DNA of 64,000 nt, from the NCBI GenBank assembly GCA_022749755.1, contig CM040440.1, forward strand, positions 18,339,269 through 18,403,268, given 5' to 3'. How positions within the stretch are numbered: the stretch's first letter is position 1; each line of letters opens with the position of its first letter. Positions 50,646-61,650 of the stretch are shown in pieces. Source of the stretch: Azadirachta indica. Taxonomy: Eukaryota; Streptophyta; Magnoliopsida; Sapindales; Meliaceae. Made by a program: the position numbers and the translations under genes. The notes under the pieces are model-generated. The model did no database searches. It had not been told where the DNA came from and saw only the letters and a list, made by a program, of their open reading frames with translations.

Positions 50646-50984
50646 GAGGTGAGAAGATGAGAGACAGAGACAGAGAAAGAGCAAAGGGAAATGAGTTGCT
50701 GAGCCTGAGAGAAAGGGGAAGATATTATTGCAGGTGGGGAAGGGGAAAGGAAGGTTCCTATGTCTATGTGAACTCAGACTGAAGAATATAATTAGTTACT
50801 TGCTACTGCCACTGGGGTTGTTTTTCTCCTCAACATTTTTATAAGATTTGCTATGTCGCGCGGTGGCGGTCATTATTGTTATTTATTTCCTTCGCAGTTT
50901 TGTTTTGTTAATGGTTTTGCTTATATCAGCTATTCAATTGGTGATTGTACATCATTTGGCAGAACTGGACAAGGAAATTTACAT
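50646..50984. other. ATL gene promoter and upstream DNA
   Basis: A GA/CT-rich leader-like stretch directly upstream of the ATL start (about 50,650-50,700), then unremarkable sequence up to the LTR element. No further gene seen. Confidence 0.4.
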
Positions 50985-50989
50985 TTAAG

Positions 50990-51361
50990 TGATACAAGCG
51001 GAATAATGGGGTGGGATAAAAAAATATATATCTTATTCATTCGATTTTTAATACAGTAATTAAATAAATGTTTAAACAATATTAAATTAGTTCTCATTCT
51101 AACGATTTGAAATACGAATATTAAGATAATAATATTGTGGGAAACAAAACTAAAAGAGAATATTTTATTTAATAAAAAGATTATTTCAAAATAATAACAT
51201 AAACTCTTTATATATAGTAGAAAAAATCCAGCATTACAAGTCAAATCAAATTAAAAAAAGAACTCCTACTTAAATAAAAAAATTAAGAATTAAACAATAA
51301 ATTAAATAGATAAAAATAAAAATTTTTTAAACTAATTAAATTTTAAGATTGTCCTCCATCA
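50990..51361 (-). repeat. LTR (3' LTR of the minus-strand element)
   Basis: 372 bp, pairs with 52516-52906. On the plus strand it begins TGATACAAGCGG and ends CCTCCATCA. Confidence 0.85.
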
Positions 51362-52501
51362 GATTTTCTCTTTGTTAAAGAACACTCGTTCTCGAGTTTT
51401 ATTTAGCGGATGAAATTTGTAATTCAACACTAAATCTTCTTGCGACTTAAAAGAGTGGCTCTTCTCAACGAGATTCTTTGAAACTTGGAAGTACTTAAAT
51501 TTTATCATTTTTTACAGTTGTATGTGGCCCTTTGAAAAAATGTGTACTTATAATAATAAGTTACTTTCAAATTTCTCATAACTCTTCCTAAGTCTCGCTC
51601 AATGTACTCACCAATTAAATTTATTTTTACAGCCAAATCTTTCTCAAAGATAATCTTTATGTCTTCGATATGAATAAATAAAACCTTATCAATAATAGAC
51701 AAGTCTTCAACTTGAATTTCTTATACATGCTCAGTTTTCAAATTAAAATCATATAAAATCTTTTCTTGTATAATTTTTAGCACGTCTTCAATTTTTTTTT
51801 AAAACTTATCTTCAGACACTATCTTATAGTCAACTTTAATCATGTTATCAGATATCTCGTGAACTACATTGTCAACAACATCTCTAATAACTCTATCAAA
51901 GTCAAGTTTTAGTTGCACTTCAATTTCTTTGACTAAAAAAAGGGCATATGGTAGTGTATGGATAGTTTATAACAGCATTCAATCTCTTCTATCAGCATAA
52001 AGACCCTCCAGAAATCTCTAAATTAAAAGCTCTTCACTCTCATAGAAAAATTAATGCTTATAAAAACTTTCAAACTTCATAGCATAAGAATGAATAGACC
52101 TCATATCTTAAGATGTCAAACAATAATCAAAAGGAATAAACTGTAATCTCATCAATCGCTTCATCTGATCTTATGATTGAACTTTATCATCTCAGTTTGC
52201 AAGTCATGTCTATTGTAATATATTCCACTAATATGATGCACTCTCTTTTAACAGAAAATAAATAACAAATTGTACTCATTTTTTTTTATGTATCCTCTCC
52301 ACTTTAAAAAATTCTTCAACATCTTTCAACCAAAATAAAAATAATTTAAGATTATATTTTTCATCAAACAACAACACATCATGCCTAATATAGTTGATCA
52401 TGATTTTAAATATTTTTTTAAATTTTGTTCGATAAAATGATGTATTTATGGGTGTGGTTGTGTTTAGTAGTTCAAGAAAACTCTGTTTAGTACAGAGGTA
52501 A

Positions 52502-52513
52502 GCTCTAATACCA
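52502..52513 (-). other. Primer-binding site of the TR-GAG-like element
   Basis: Reads TGGTATTAGAGC on the minus strand, one base away from the canonical initiator-Met tRNA complement, directly beside the 5' LTR. Confidence 0.8.
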
Positions 52514-52515
52514 AT

Positions 52516-52906
52516 TGACGTAAGCGAAATAGCGGGGTGGGATAAAAAAAAGCGTCTTGTTGAATGTCAAATCTCATTCAGTTCTTTGACACAGTGAATT
52601 AGATAAACGTTCTAACGAACGGGATTAGATCTTGTTTTAACCCTAATGGCTCGAAACACGAGTGTTAAGATAACAATTTCATAAGAAACAAAATCAAAGG
52701 GAAATATTTAATTAAATAAAAAAATTCTTTTAAAACAATAACATACGCTCTTCATATATAATAAAGAAAACTCAGTATTACAAATCAATTCAAATAAAAA
52801 AAAAAACTTCTACTTAAATAAGAAAATTAAGAATTAAATAATAAATTAAATTGATAAGAATAAAATACTTACTAAACTAATTAAATTTTAAAATTATCCT
52901 ACATCA
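52516..52906 (-). repeat. LTR (5' LTR of the minus-strand element)
   Basis: 391 bp. On the minus strand it begins TGATGTAGG and ends TTACGTCA, adjacent to the primer-binding site. Confidence 0.85.
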
Positions 52907-52911
52907 TTAGG

Positions 52912-53981
52912 CTATTGAGTTTTTGGTAAATTTTCACCTTTCTGATTAATTTGGTACGTTACTCTTTATCTCTAAACTAAACTATGAGACCGTTATCTAA
53001 TATCATCATATTTAATCTTTTTCAAAATAACTATAGATTGATGCTTGAACGAAAAAGGAAAACAATGGTAACTCCCAAACTTTTCGTTTTGACAATAATT
53101 AATTCTGAAAGCAAATTAAAAAGAAAATAGAAATTAAATTAAATTAATTAGGTAGAGAATTTTCATAATTAATGGGTGGGTCAAAACATTCCCTTTGCTA
53201 CTTTCTCAAGTATATATTTATACACACCTTTGACTATATATAGTGAATATATAGATAAAGCCGAAGATACACAGCTCAAGTTGGCTGAGGAGGATATATA
53301 TATAAATGGGATGGAATGGGATGGGAAGGGAAGTAGTACTTATCCAAACTTCCAAAAGCAAATTGATTAAATATCTGACGAAAGTAGCATGCATCGACCC
53401 AATAAGTGATAGCTGCAATGCAAAGATCCAAGTGCAAGTGGGCGTACTAGCTAGCTGATCGAGAAATGGAATACTACTACTCGATCTTGACAGATGGATA
53501 GATAGATATATCAATTGGATCTAGAACACCATGACCAGGCCGTGGTTTATCTTTATACAATACAACGGTTTTTGAAAAATCACCTGGGGATTAATTGGTT
53601 TATACCTATCCAATATTTACATACTATATATATAATGGGGTTTATTTAATTGACGTGGAAATTGAATAGTTTTCCCCTTCCCTTCACAGCAGATGAATTC
53701 AACAGTACTTTTTCATTAGTGATTACTGTTACCCAAACCAAAAACCAAATACATAATGTGAATTCAAGTTTCTGTAATTTAATGCATGATATATATGGTT
53801 AACATATATATCTATATTATGATGAAGGCAGGCATGCATATTAATTAATTATTTGCTAATTAACCCATTTGCCGCCATGCATGGATCGAATGAAATTTTA
53901 GGAGCGATTCATCATGAGAGTGATTTCATATCATCATACTGGACCAACATTAACAGTTGTTTTTCAACTGGTTCATATGTG

Positions 53982-54016
<35 letters not shown>

Positions 54017-54487
54017 ACTCCAATCCAAAACCATCTAATAAATTATAATATTCAATTGTCAAAAATAAAAAGTGAATATTCTTGCGTGTCTTATGGACTT
54101 CCATAACCAAAAAGATTGATGCTTCGGATAATATCTTTTCTATTTTGTAATTTAATACGTGGATTCAGTTAAGTAACAAATTTGACCGGGAGCATTGCTA
54201 TATATATTCTCAAAACTTTATCGGTAATTATTGTAGAATAATTTAGACCATTAATAATAAATAGGTGGTTCTGCTTTCTTTGCAACTGCAATAAAAATAA
54301 TAATTCATTGAAGCAAGCTTTTTCTTTCCCCGAGTCAATCAGAGCCTTGGGTTGGGCGGGCTAACAGCTCATTAAATGCCGGCTGTTGCGAGGCATTTGG
54401 TAGCTTTCGTTTCATACACCCGCCAACCATTTCCCCCCTTATTTTCCAACGTGTATTAATATTTCCTTCAACCGTTTCAAGTATTAT
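52912..54487. other. Intergenic AT-rich DNA
   Basis: No gene recognised. Contains a GATA-type run near 53,495-53,510 and (AT)n at about 53,985-54,014. Short open frames (53176-53370 plus, 53514-53218 minus) look non-coding. Confidence 0.4.
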
Positions 54488-54495
54488 ATTATCAT

Positions 54496-56099
54496 GGGAA
54501 AATGCCCTTGACCCGCTTAGGGTTTGAGATAATCACCCATTCCCCTCTACTGTTTCAAAAATGCTCTGGACACCCCTGCCGTTAGCTCCGTTTCAGTTCG
54601 AGAAGCTGCTTATAGGGGTAAAAATGTACTTTTAATTTAAAGAGAAATTTTATTTCCATTGTTTTCTTTTTAAATAAATTAATTTTTATTTTGTTAATTA
54701 AAATAATTCAAAACTAAATAAATTAAAAGCAAAATAAACAAAAATTCTAGATCTTCCAACGCCGCACCATTACCCTTCTCCTCTCTCTCTGTCTTCTCAC
54801 CCCTCTCTCGTTTTCTCTCTTCTCTTATATTATTAGGAGATCATTTCCTTTTTTTTTTCTTTCAAAAAACGTCAAAAACAACCTAGGAAGTTTCCGGTGG
54901 AAGTGATAGGAATGATTTGATATTGGTTGCATGTAGAAGATCTGACACTGAGGATCAACATAATTGTCTGGGATTGTCTTGGTTCATGGTAGTTTGGTTG
55001 GTAAAGGTCAAAAAAAAAAAGTGATGGTGGCCGTTGGTGAAATTAAAAGGGGAGGAGAGAATAGCGTCGTTGTCGGAGTTTTTTGGTTTTTTGGCTGCTG
55101 ATTGGGCTTTGCTGCCTTTTGGCTTGCTGCATGTGGTTGGCTATTGGCTGTCTATTTTCTGGGTTCTCCTTACTGTTTTTGCAGTTAATTTTGTTGGAGT
55201 CGCTGGTTTTGTTTCTGCAATTAATTTTAGGGGATTTGTTAGTTTCCTTTCTCTAGATTTGCTAGGTTTTACTACTTCAAATTTTCTGCCATTTCTTTAG
55301 TTAGATTGGCCTTTCACTATGCTAGTTCTGCAGATTTCATATAGGGCGGTATTTGATTTCTGTTTCATTCTTTATTGATTTGGCACTTCCAGTGCCTGTA
55401 CTGATTTGTTTTATTGAGTAATACAATTTTTGTAAACAAAAAAAAAAAAAAGAAGAAGAAAAATGGTGATTAATTTTGTATTTGTTTAATGTTTATTTAA
55501 AATTTATAAAATTTAAATTATTTTACGAATAAGTAATTGAAATCATTTAGAAATTTAAATATTTATCTTGAACTTAGTTAAATATTTATCTTTAAATTAA
55601 CTAGTATTTATCTTAAAATTATTTTGTAAATAAAATTAATTTATTTTAGATAAATGATTTATTTTTAATTTAAATATTTAAATAATATGTTGATACAAAG
55701 TCAATTATTAGTTACTGCTGTTGGGGGTAATTAATTATTTTTATATTTATTTTATTAGATATTATATTATTTATAACTTATTTTATTTATAAATTATGAA
55801 AAATGATATTGATAAAAAATTAAATTTAAATGAATTTATTATCTAAATATTTATAGATATTATTAATTGTAAATATAAATTCATTTAAATATAAATTTAG
55901 ATCAACGCAAAGAATTTGTATGAAGTCTATGGCGTAGGTCCCAACATCTGTCTCAAAGGGTATTAAAGTAATTGCAGTCAAAAAGTACTTTTTTAATCGA
56001 AACAGAGCTAACGGCAGGGTTGTCCAGAGCATTTTTGAAACATTAGGAGACAAATGGGTAATTATTTCAAACCCTAAGGAGGTCAAGGGCATTTTTCCT
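54496..56099. mobile_element. Inverted-repeat DNA element with long TIRs, 1,604 bp
   Basis: The first 110 bases or so and the reverse complement of the last 110 or so match closely: GGGAAAATGCCCTTGACC against AGGAAAAATGCCCTTGACC, then TTAGGGTTTGA, GTTTCAAAAATGCTCTGGAC and CCTGCCGTTAGCTC in both. The 8-bp direct repeat ATTATCAT flanks the element (54488-54495 and 56100-56107). Ends and duplication suggest a Mutator-like or hAT-like non-autonomous element. The interior has a gene-like part: a CT-rich leader (about 54,775-54,830), an 88-codon hydrophobic frame (55034-55300) and an A-run after a GAGTAATACAATT tail near 55,415-55,452. This may be captured transcript sequence, but it matches no protein I know. 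Confidence 0.8.
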
Positions 56100-56136
56100 A
56101 TTATCATCTTTGTTTCTGCTACCTATGCTCTAGACC

Positions 56137-56180
56137 CTACTACTACTACCACTACTACTACTACTATTATTATTATTATA
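56137..56180. repeat. Trinucleotide microsatellite (CTA/ATT)n
   Basis: About 44 bases of CTA units passing into ATT units, 30 bases beyond the right end of the inverted-repeat element. Confidence 0.85.
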
Positions 56181-57084
56181 GGTCAACACAAAAATTGTCA
56201 AATGAGAAAACAGATCAGATCATTTATATATATTTTTTATTTATTCGATAAAATTTTATTAAAAAAACTTGGTTTATTTTGGGTGAGAAATATACTCAAT
56301 ACTCCCTCCTTATTTAAACAAATCGCCGTCACTCTCTACTATTTTGAAAATATCTCAATATCCTCTCAACGTTACTTCCGTCAATTAAAACTGTTAGTTT
56401 TTTACGAAAGTACAATTTTATCCTTATGATTACGTCATCACTCTGAAAAAGCTATGTAACGATATCAGTTGTAGTGTCTTGATTTGAGAAGGAGCAAATT
56501 AACCATAATATCTTTGCATTAATAGGGAAAATTATTTGAATACCCTTGATCACATAATTAGAACAAATTTTCAATGAAATTAAATATAACTTTTATTTAA
56601 TTTTTTTATTAATGACGTTTAATTTAAGAGCGAAAAATGTTTATTAGAATATTAGTATATTGTAAAATTATCAAAATGCCCTTATACATTGAAATGGAGA
56701 ATGAAGTGAAATTTTATCTTTTTTGGCTTTCAATTTGAACAATAAAATTTGAACGTTGAAACAGTAGGGGAGAGATTATAACGGTAAAATTTTGGTTTTT
56801 AAATAGTAAGCAATACGCAAGGAAATCCCAGAGCATTCACACGAGTTGATTTTTTCCCTATCTTTATGTTCATTCTAAACCATCCGAAACCACAACAACA
56901 CAGTTAAAATTGACTTATAACCCATCATTCATACAAACTACATCATTCCATCATACAATCAGTAAGCTTATTTCCCTTACATCATCCATTAGCAAGCATA
57001 AAAAAAAAAATCAACTCTTTCAATATCCACCAAACCAGTAACAATGGAAATCAATGTGGAGATAATCAAGTTTATAAACAAATT
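56181..57084. other. AT-rich intergenic DNA
   Basis: No gene recognised. It contains phrases such as CCTCTCAACGTTACTTCCGTC that resemble transposon subterminal sequence, but I could not pair the ends. Confidence 0.35.
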
Positions 57085-57564
57085 TTGCAAATGCAGATGA
57101 AAAGCTGGAGTTGCTATTTTCAAGTCTTAAAAAAACCCTAATAAATTATATTTCTTTTGTATGTAGGAGCAAAGTTGTGGATTTTTTTCCTTTTGGAAGC
57201 CACAAGGTGATGAGTTCAATAAAGAAAGGTAGGGGGATAACATGTCCAACATAAAAAATGCAAATACAAGTGTAGTTAATGGCGGGATCATTAGGCTCAA
57301 GAATAGGGTTTGCAGATGTAGGGAAACGGCTGGCATTAGAATTTTAAAGAGTACGAAGAACCCTAATAAGCTTTATTGCTGTTGCAAATAGCCAGAACAG
57401 TGTGGATATTTCAAGTTTTGGAAACCTACTAAAGAGGAGTTAAATAACAGCATGAGAGAGGAATTAGGTCTTGGAAGCAACATATATACAGGCCATTCAA
57501 AGATTTTGGAGCAATCAAGATCAAGCAGCATGCAAAGTAATGGAAAAACATGTGCAAGATGCAT
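57085..57564 (-). repeat. Diverged tandem repeat, about 225 bp, translating in frame on the minus strand
   Basis: Two adjacent units match with a period of about 225 bases; anchors are CCCTAATAA at 57136 and 57361 and TTGGAA(G/A)CC at about 57193 and 57417. On the minus strand both units read in one frame. Unit pairs include NSSPCGFQKEKNPQLCSYIQ with NSSLVGFQNLKYPHCSGYLQ, and SLHLQTLF with HLHLQNLF. One TAA interrupts the frame between units. This looks like a relic of a protein built from repeats of about 75 residues. The family is not recognised; a role for the nearby MULE is possible but unproven. Confidence 0.5.
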
Positions 57565-58087
57565 TCATTAAAATGAAGTTAGAATTGATGGTCGAAGAAC
57601 AATAACAATCAGTATCAGATTTGCTGAGAAGATGATGATGCTTATGATAGTACTGTTATGTATTTGCATAATATAACTGTGGGCTATTTCAATAAAATGC
57701 AATAAAAAAATGTAAACTAATATTAAATGCTCATAATAAATGACAATGAAACAGTTTTATATCCATGAATTTTAAGTTTCTAATATTTGGTACAAAAGAA
57801 GACAGTAATGTTCATATACAATCAGTATATGTGTATGGGTTGTGTTCACTTATAGTCCATTGTTATCAACATATATACGTCATAAACATAATCCATGCAC
57901 CCAAAAAACTAAGTACTATCAATCTTTACAAAAAATGACTGATTCAGGTCATTATATACAACATAACTTGTCCATTGCATCTACACAGTTCAATTCAGCC
58001 AACCAAAAAGTCTTTAAAAAAGAATTTGCTGCATTGGTGCAAATATGTGTGAATATATATTTGCTAATAGATTAACCGACTTAGACT
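57565..58087. other. AT-rich intergenic DNA
   Basis: No recognised feature; the open frame at 57842-58075 lacks any family resemblance. Confidence 0.35.
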
Positions 58088-58097
58088 ATTAAACATT

Positions 58098-58363
58098 GGG
58101 AGAATGCCTATTGGCCCCCTACTTTTTGATCTAATATCTCATTACTTCCTAAATTTTTTGTAATACTCTAAATTTTTTGAGCTAATTTTTTTTTTTCGAT
58201 TTTAGTCTTTAGTTCAATTGGTTTATAAAATGGTAAAATCAAAAATATTTGAAATACTAAAAGGCAAAATCAGAACTCAAGGAGGCGATGGAATATTAAA
58301 GAAAATATAAGAAGGTAACGGAACATTAACTCAAAAAATATGAGGGTAATGGGCATTCTCCTA
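58098..58363. mobile_element. MITE, 266 bp, Mutator-like
   Basis: Ends GGGAGAATGCC and AGGAGAATGCC (reverse complement) begin inverted repeats that continue with CTACTTTTTGA against CATATTTTTTGA and similar phrases. The 10-bp repeat ATTAAACATT flanks both sides (58088-58097 and 58364-58373); a 9-bp core would be typical of MULEs. No coding capacity. The terminal motif resembles that of the 1.6-kb element at 54496. Confidence 0.8.
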
Positions 58364-58659
58364 TTAAACATTTTATAGATATGCATGAATGATACAATAT
58401 GTACTTAATATTTATGATTTATAATTCAAAACATATATAAGCATTACCTTTTGCATAACTCAAGCCATATTGCTGCTTCCAGACTAACCTTGATTCCCAT
58501 GTTGTTGTTGGGAATGATTTTCTCTATTTTCACCAGATACATTTTATTTCTTAGAGCTTAGCCTAGCACAAGAGTTTTTCATCATATGTTTTCTCCTAAC
58601 TGAATCAAAAACCAATTGTAATTAATCATAGTTGAGTAATAGAACAAACAAAACTCATA

Positions 58660-61650
58660 GTCAATGGCACTACCCGTTACCATAGCAGTTGTGGATGCGA
58701 AATTTGTGGATGTAGCATTTATGGAAGCATTTTGTGACATTTGTGGCAATAGTACTCATACCAACTGTATCCGGGGCAATAGAGGCATTAGTATTGTTCT
58801 ACATTTATGTCTATTGTCTGTTAGAGCATTAATTTATCGTTGTTAACATATATTTATTGCTTAACACAATTTACAATCATAATATTTTACCTTATTCGGG
58901 CAACTTCTTCTATTATGCTCAATATTTTTACACATACTGCATCTGGTAGTAAATCTTCTCTTTTCAAGGGAGACTTCTCTTTCATTTGGTTGTTTTCTTT
59001 TATTGTACTTTGGTGGTCTGCCCACCTTTACAATAATAGCTGAAGGTTGCAGATAAGACAAATTTGTTCTTAGCCAATACATTCCATCAGGCAATGGTCG
59101 TATACTTTCAGAATATGTCAACTGATATGCATCACTTGTCAAGCTTTTGTCAAAATAGTCTGTTGGATCAAGATTTGATTAAATGATACATGCTAATGCA
59201 TGCTTGCATAACATGCCACTAACCTGTTAGCCCAAACAATCACAATCACTTTTACTCAAGTCTACAATGAAATGTACATTACTCTCCATTTAACAATCTA
59301 TAACCTTAAACTCAATCTCACTTGATTTGACCACCACTAATTTTCTTGCAACCTTCGAAAACTTCTTAATTTTGGCATACATTTTGGGAGGTAGATTTGT
59401 AGGCCATGCCATACTTTTTTCCTTCCTTCTTATCATCTTTTTTATTAACTTTAAGCCTATAAATTCCAAAAGTTCCAATATAGGCTTCCTCTTATAGTCA
59501 TTAAGGAATCCGTTCCAAGACTCCATCATATTATTTGTAGCATGATTAATCTTGAAGATATGGTCAAATTGATGCACAACCTAAGTGTTTGGCTTATTTT
59601 GCATCAACCAATTATATATATCAAAATCAAGTTGTTGGATTTTGCCCATGACATGATCAAAATCATCCTTGTTCGTTGCTTGAACACTCATCAAAAAAAG
59701 TCTTCTCAATATCTCAGCACTGAACAATTTCCTAAAATTGGCAAAAATGTACCCAGCACAATACCTTATTGTTGTAGTTAGGAAATAAATATTAAATGTG
59801 TAATTACCCTTTTTCTGTCTATCTAACATGAAAGTGATTGGCATGCTCTCATTTATCTCCATATGCTCCTTGAATAACTGTAAAAACTAACCCCAGCTTT
59901 GTAAGTTCTCACCCTCACATATAGAGACTGCTAAAGGGAAAATGCCATTATCGGCATATATTGCTACTGCTGTTAAGAGGACCTTACCATCTTGTGATTT
60001 TAAATGGCAACCGTTTAATCCTACGAATCTTGTGTACTTCAACAATAACCCTACTTGCTATGCACAAAAGCTAATAAAAAAACCTTTTGAATACTCCCAT
60101 AGGGTTTTGGTAAATCTTGACTGTCGCTTTAGCATGTCTTGCTAGTAACACATGAACATAGTCTTAAAGTCATGCGTACCAAGAAATGAAATTAATTGCC
60201 ACCATGCTCAGAGCCTTTTTCTTAACTTTGTACTGTATCTTTCTTATTATTCGAGTCCCAAATTGCCTACATAACTTTGTACTGTATCTTTCTTAATATC
60301 TCGTACAACAGCTTTGCTACCCAGTCGCTTGTCACCTCTGGATTCTCGAAGCTCCTTTTGCATGTGTGCTCCTCAATGGAAATTGATCTTATACAAAAAC
60401 TAATCTTATCAACCAGGACAGATGCAAGGATTTTCCACTCACAATTTAACCTTTCACATATAACTCTTACCCTTGTACTTTCATTTTTAATCTTCTTAAG
60501 CCATAAGCATTCTTGGATTGCATAAACCGAGTCACATTTGCGAACATTTGACCTTTTCCAGATGAATATCATCCTCCTTCAAAATTCTGGACATCTTACT
60601 CCTTATATCTCTCACTATTCTGCCAATTAAAGTGCCATCATCATCAGAACTATCTTCAAAGTCTTCCTTACCATCACTACCATGCTCTGACAATGCAACT
60701 TCATCCTCTGATGTTATCAGGTTAGTTATATCTTCCAATATTTGCTCTTCTTCTTCATTATTTTCAAATTCGACTAGGGAAGGAACATTATTATCAGTCT
60801 ACTCTATGGACTCTTCACTTCTGACCTCTACATTTACATCATCATCAGAACCATCATCCGAATCAACCTCAGTAATTGAGTTATCTTCTGCATCTTCCTT
60901 AACTCCTGATTGTTGTTGTTGTGTATTATGTTTGTGTAGGCTCTGCATTTGTTCGTATAACTATTCATTTTATCCAAGGTTCCACCAAGATCAAAATCAT
61001 CTGCATTTTCTTCCTCTAATTGTACATGAGGTTGTTTGTGCTGATTAAGCTCTTGTTTATCTATCTGCACAGGAGATTGTAATTGCTGGTCTACATTTTG
61101 TTTATCTGGCTGTATAGAAGATTGTGTCTGCTGGTTAAATATATGTTCATCTGGCTACTGACTACAGTGTGTATGTTGGGTTACATTTTGTTCCTCTGGT
61201 TGAACATGAGGTTTTGTGTGTTGGTGTGGTTCTATCATCTCCGCGTCCATTACTTACGAAAAAGCATAGTCATCTTCCATATTAGCCTCACCTTCTGGAA
61301 CATGTATTTGAGAATCCAGAGCAAGAACATCCATCTCCAATCTAACATACTCAATGCCTTTGTCCAAGCTCTCCAATATATAGTCTATCAACTCTTGGTC
61401 GATGTCAATCACTCTATTCTTATTCAACTAGCGAACAATTGCCTTTATCAAAAAATTCTCATCATCAAACTTATGGTGCTTGTTAAAGATCTCCATCACA
61501 TTGCTAATGATTGTTATTAACGAACAACAATTTAAATCAATAGCCCCAAATTCCAATACATCTCCACAGAAATAAACACTTAACACAAACCTTATATTCA
61601 TCCTGTCAACAAACAATGCAATCATCTTATTAATCAAAATATCCAAATCA
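58660..61650 (-). pseudogene. Mutator-like (MuDR) transposase, degenerate
   Basis: Minus-strand fragments follow the order of plant MULE transposases. The start is an N-terminal segment (MNIRFVLSVYFCGDVLEF, near 61,600) and an acidic linker (about 60,530-61,070). The MuDR DNA-binding-like segment (RVRVICERLNCEWKI, EEHTCKRSF, SDWVAKLL) lies at 60572-60267. The transposase core spans about 60,020-59,580 (LNGCHLK, AIYADNGIFPLAVS, LDRQKKG, YCAGYIFANFRK). NNMMESWNGFLNDYK lies in 59577-59290, and a C-terminal CCHC zinc knuckle with all ligands (CSMC, H, C) at 58941-58900. Damage: the first catalytic Asp is Asn (60013-60015), Trp codons have become TAG at 59887-59889 and 59581-59583, and there are frame changes. 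It cannot encode an active transposase. Confidence 0.88.

Larger units (their letters stand above)
50990..52906 (-). mobile_element. Non-autonomous LTR element with gag remnant (TR-GAG-like), 1,917 bp
   Basis: Two direct repeats, 50990-51361 and 52516-52906, align along their length (shared GGGGTGGGATAAAA, TTAAGATAA, AATTAAGAATTAAA, ACTAATTAAATTTTA). On the minus strand the repeat runs TGATG...CGTCA, followed by ATTGGTATTAGAGC, so the element points left. The flanking five bases TTAAG (50985-50989) and TTAGG (52907-52911) are a likely target duplication with one change. The 1.15-kb interior on the minus strand holds broken gag-like segments (LKDVEEFFKVERI near 52,300; LFLVKEIEVQLKLD near 51,920). 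No protease, RT or integrase is visible. Gag-only short LTR elements are known in plants as TR-GAG. Confidence 0.85.

Noticed and set aside
55034..55300. 88-residue hydrophobic protein
   Set aside because: It lies inside a TIR element, is Phe/Leu/Val-rich from T-rich DNA and has no family resemblance, so it is reported only as part of the element.
56280..56830. Possible further inverted-repeat element
   Set aside because: Phrases resemble transposon subterminal sequence, but the two ends could not be paired convincingly and no target duplication was found.
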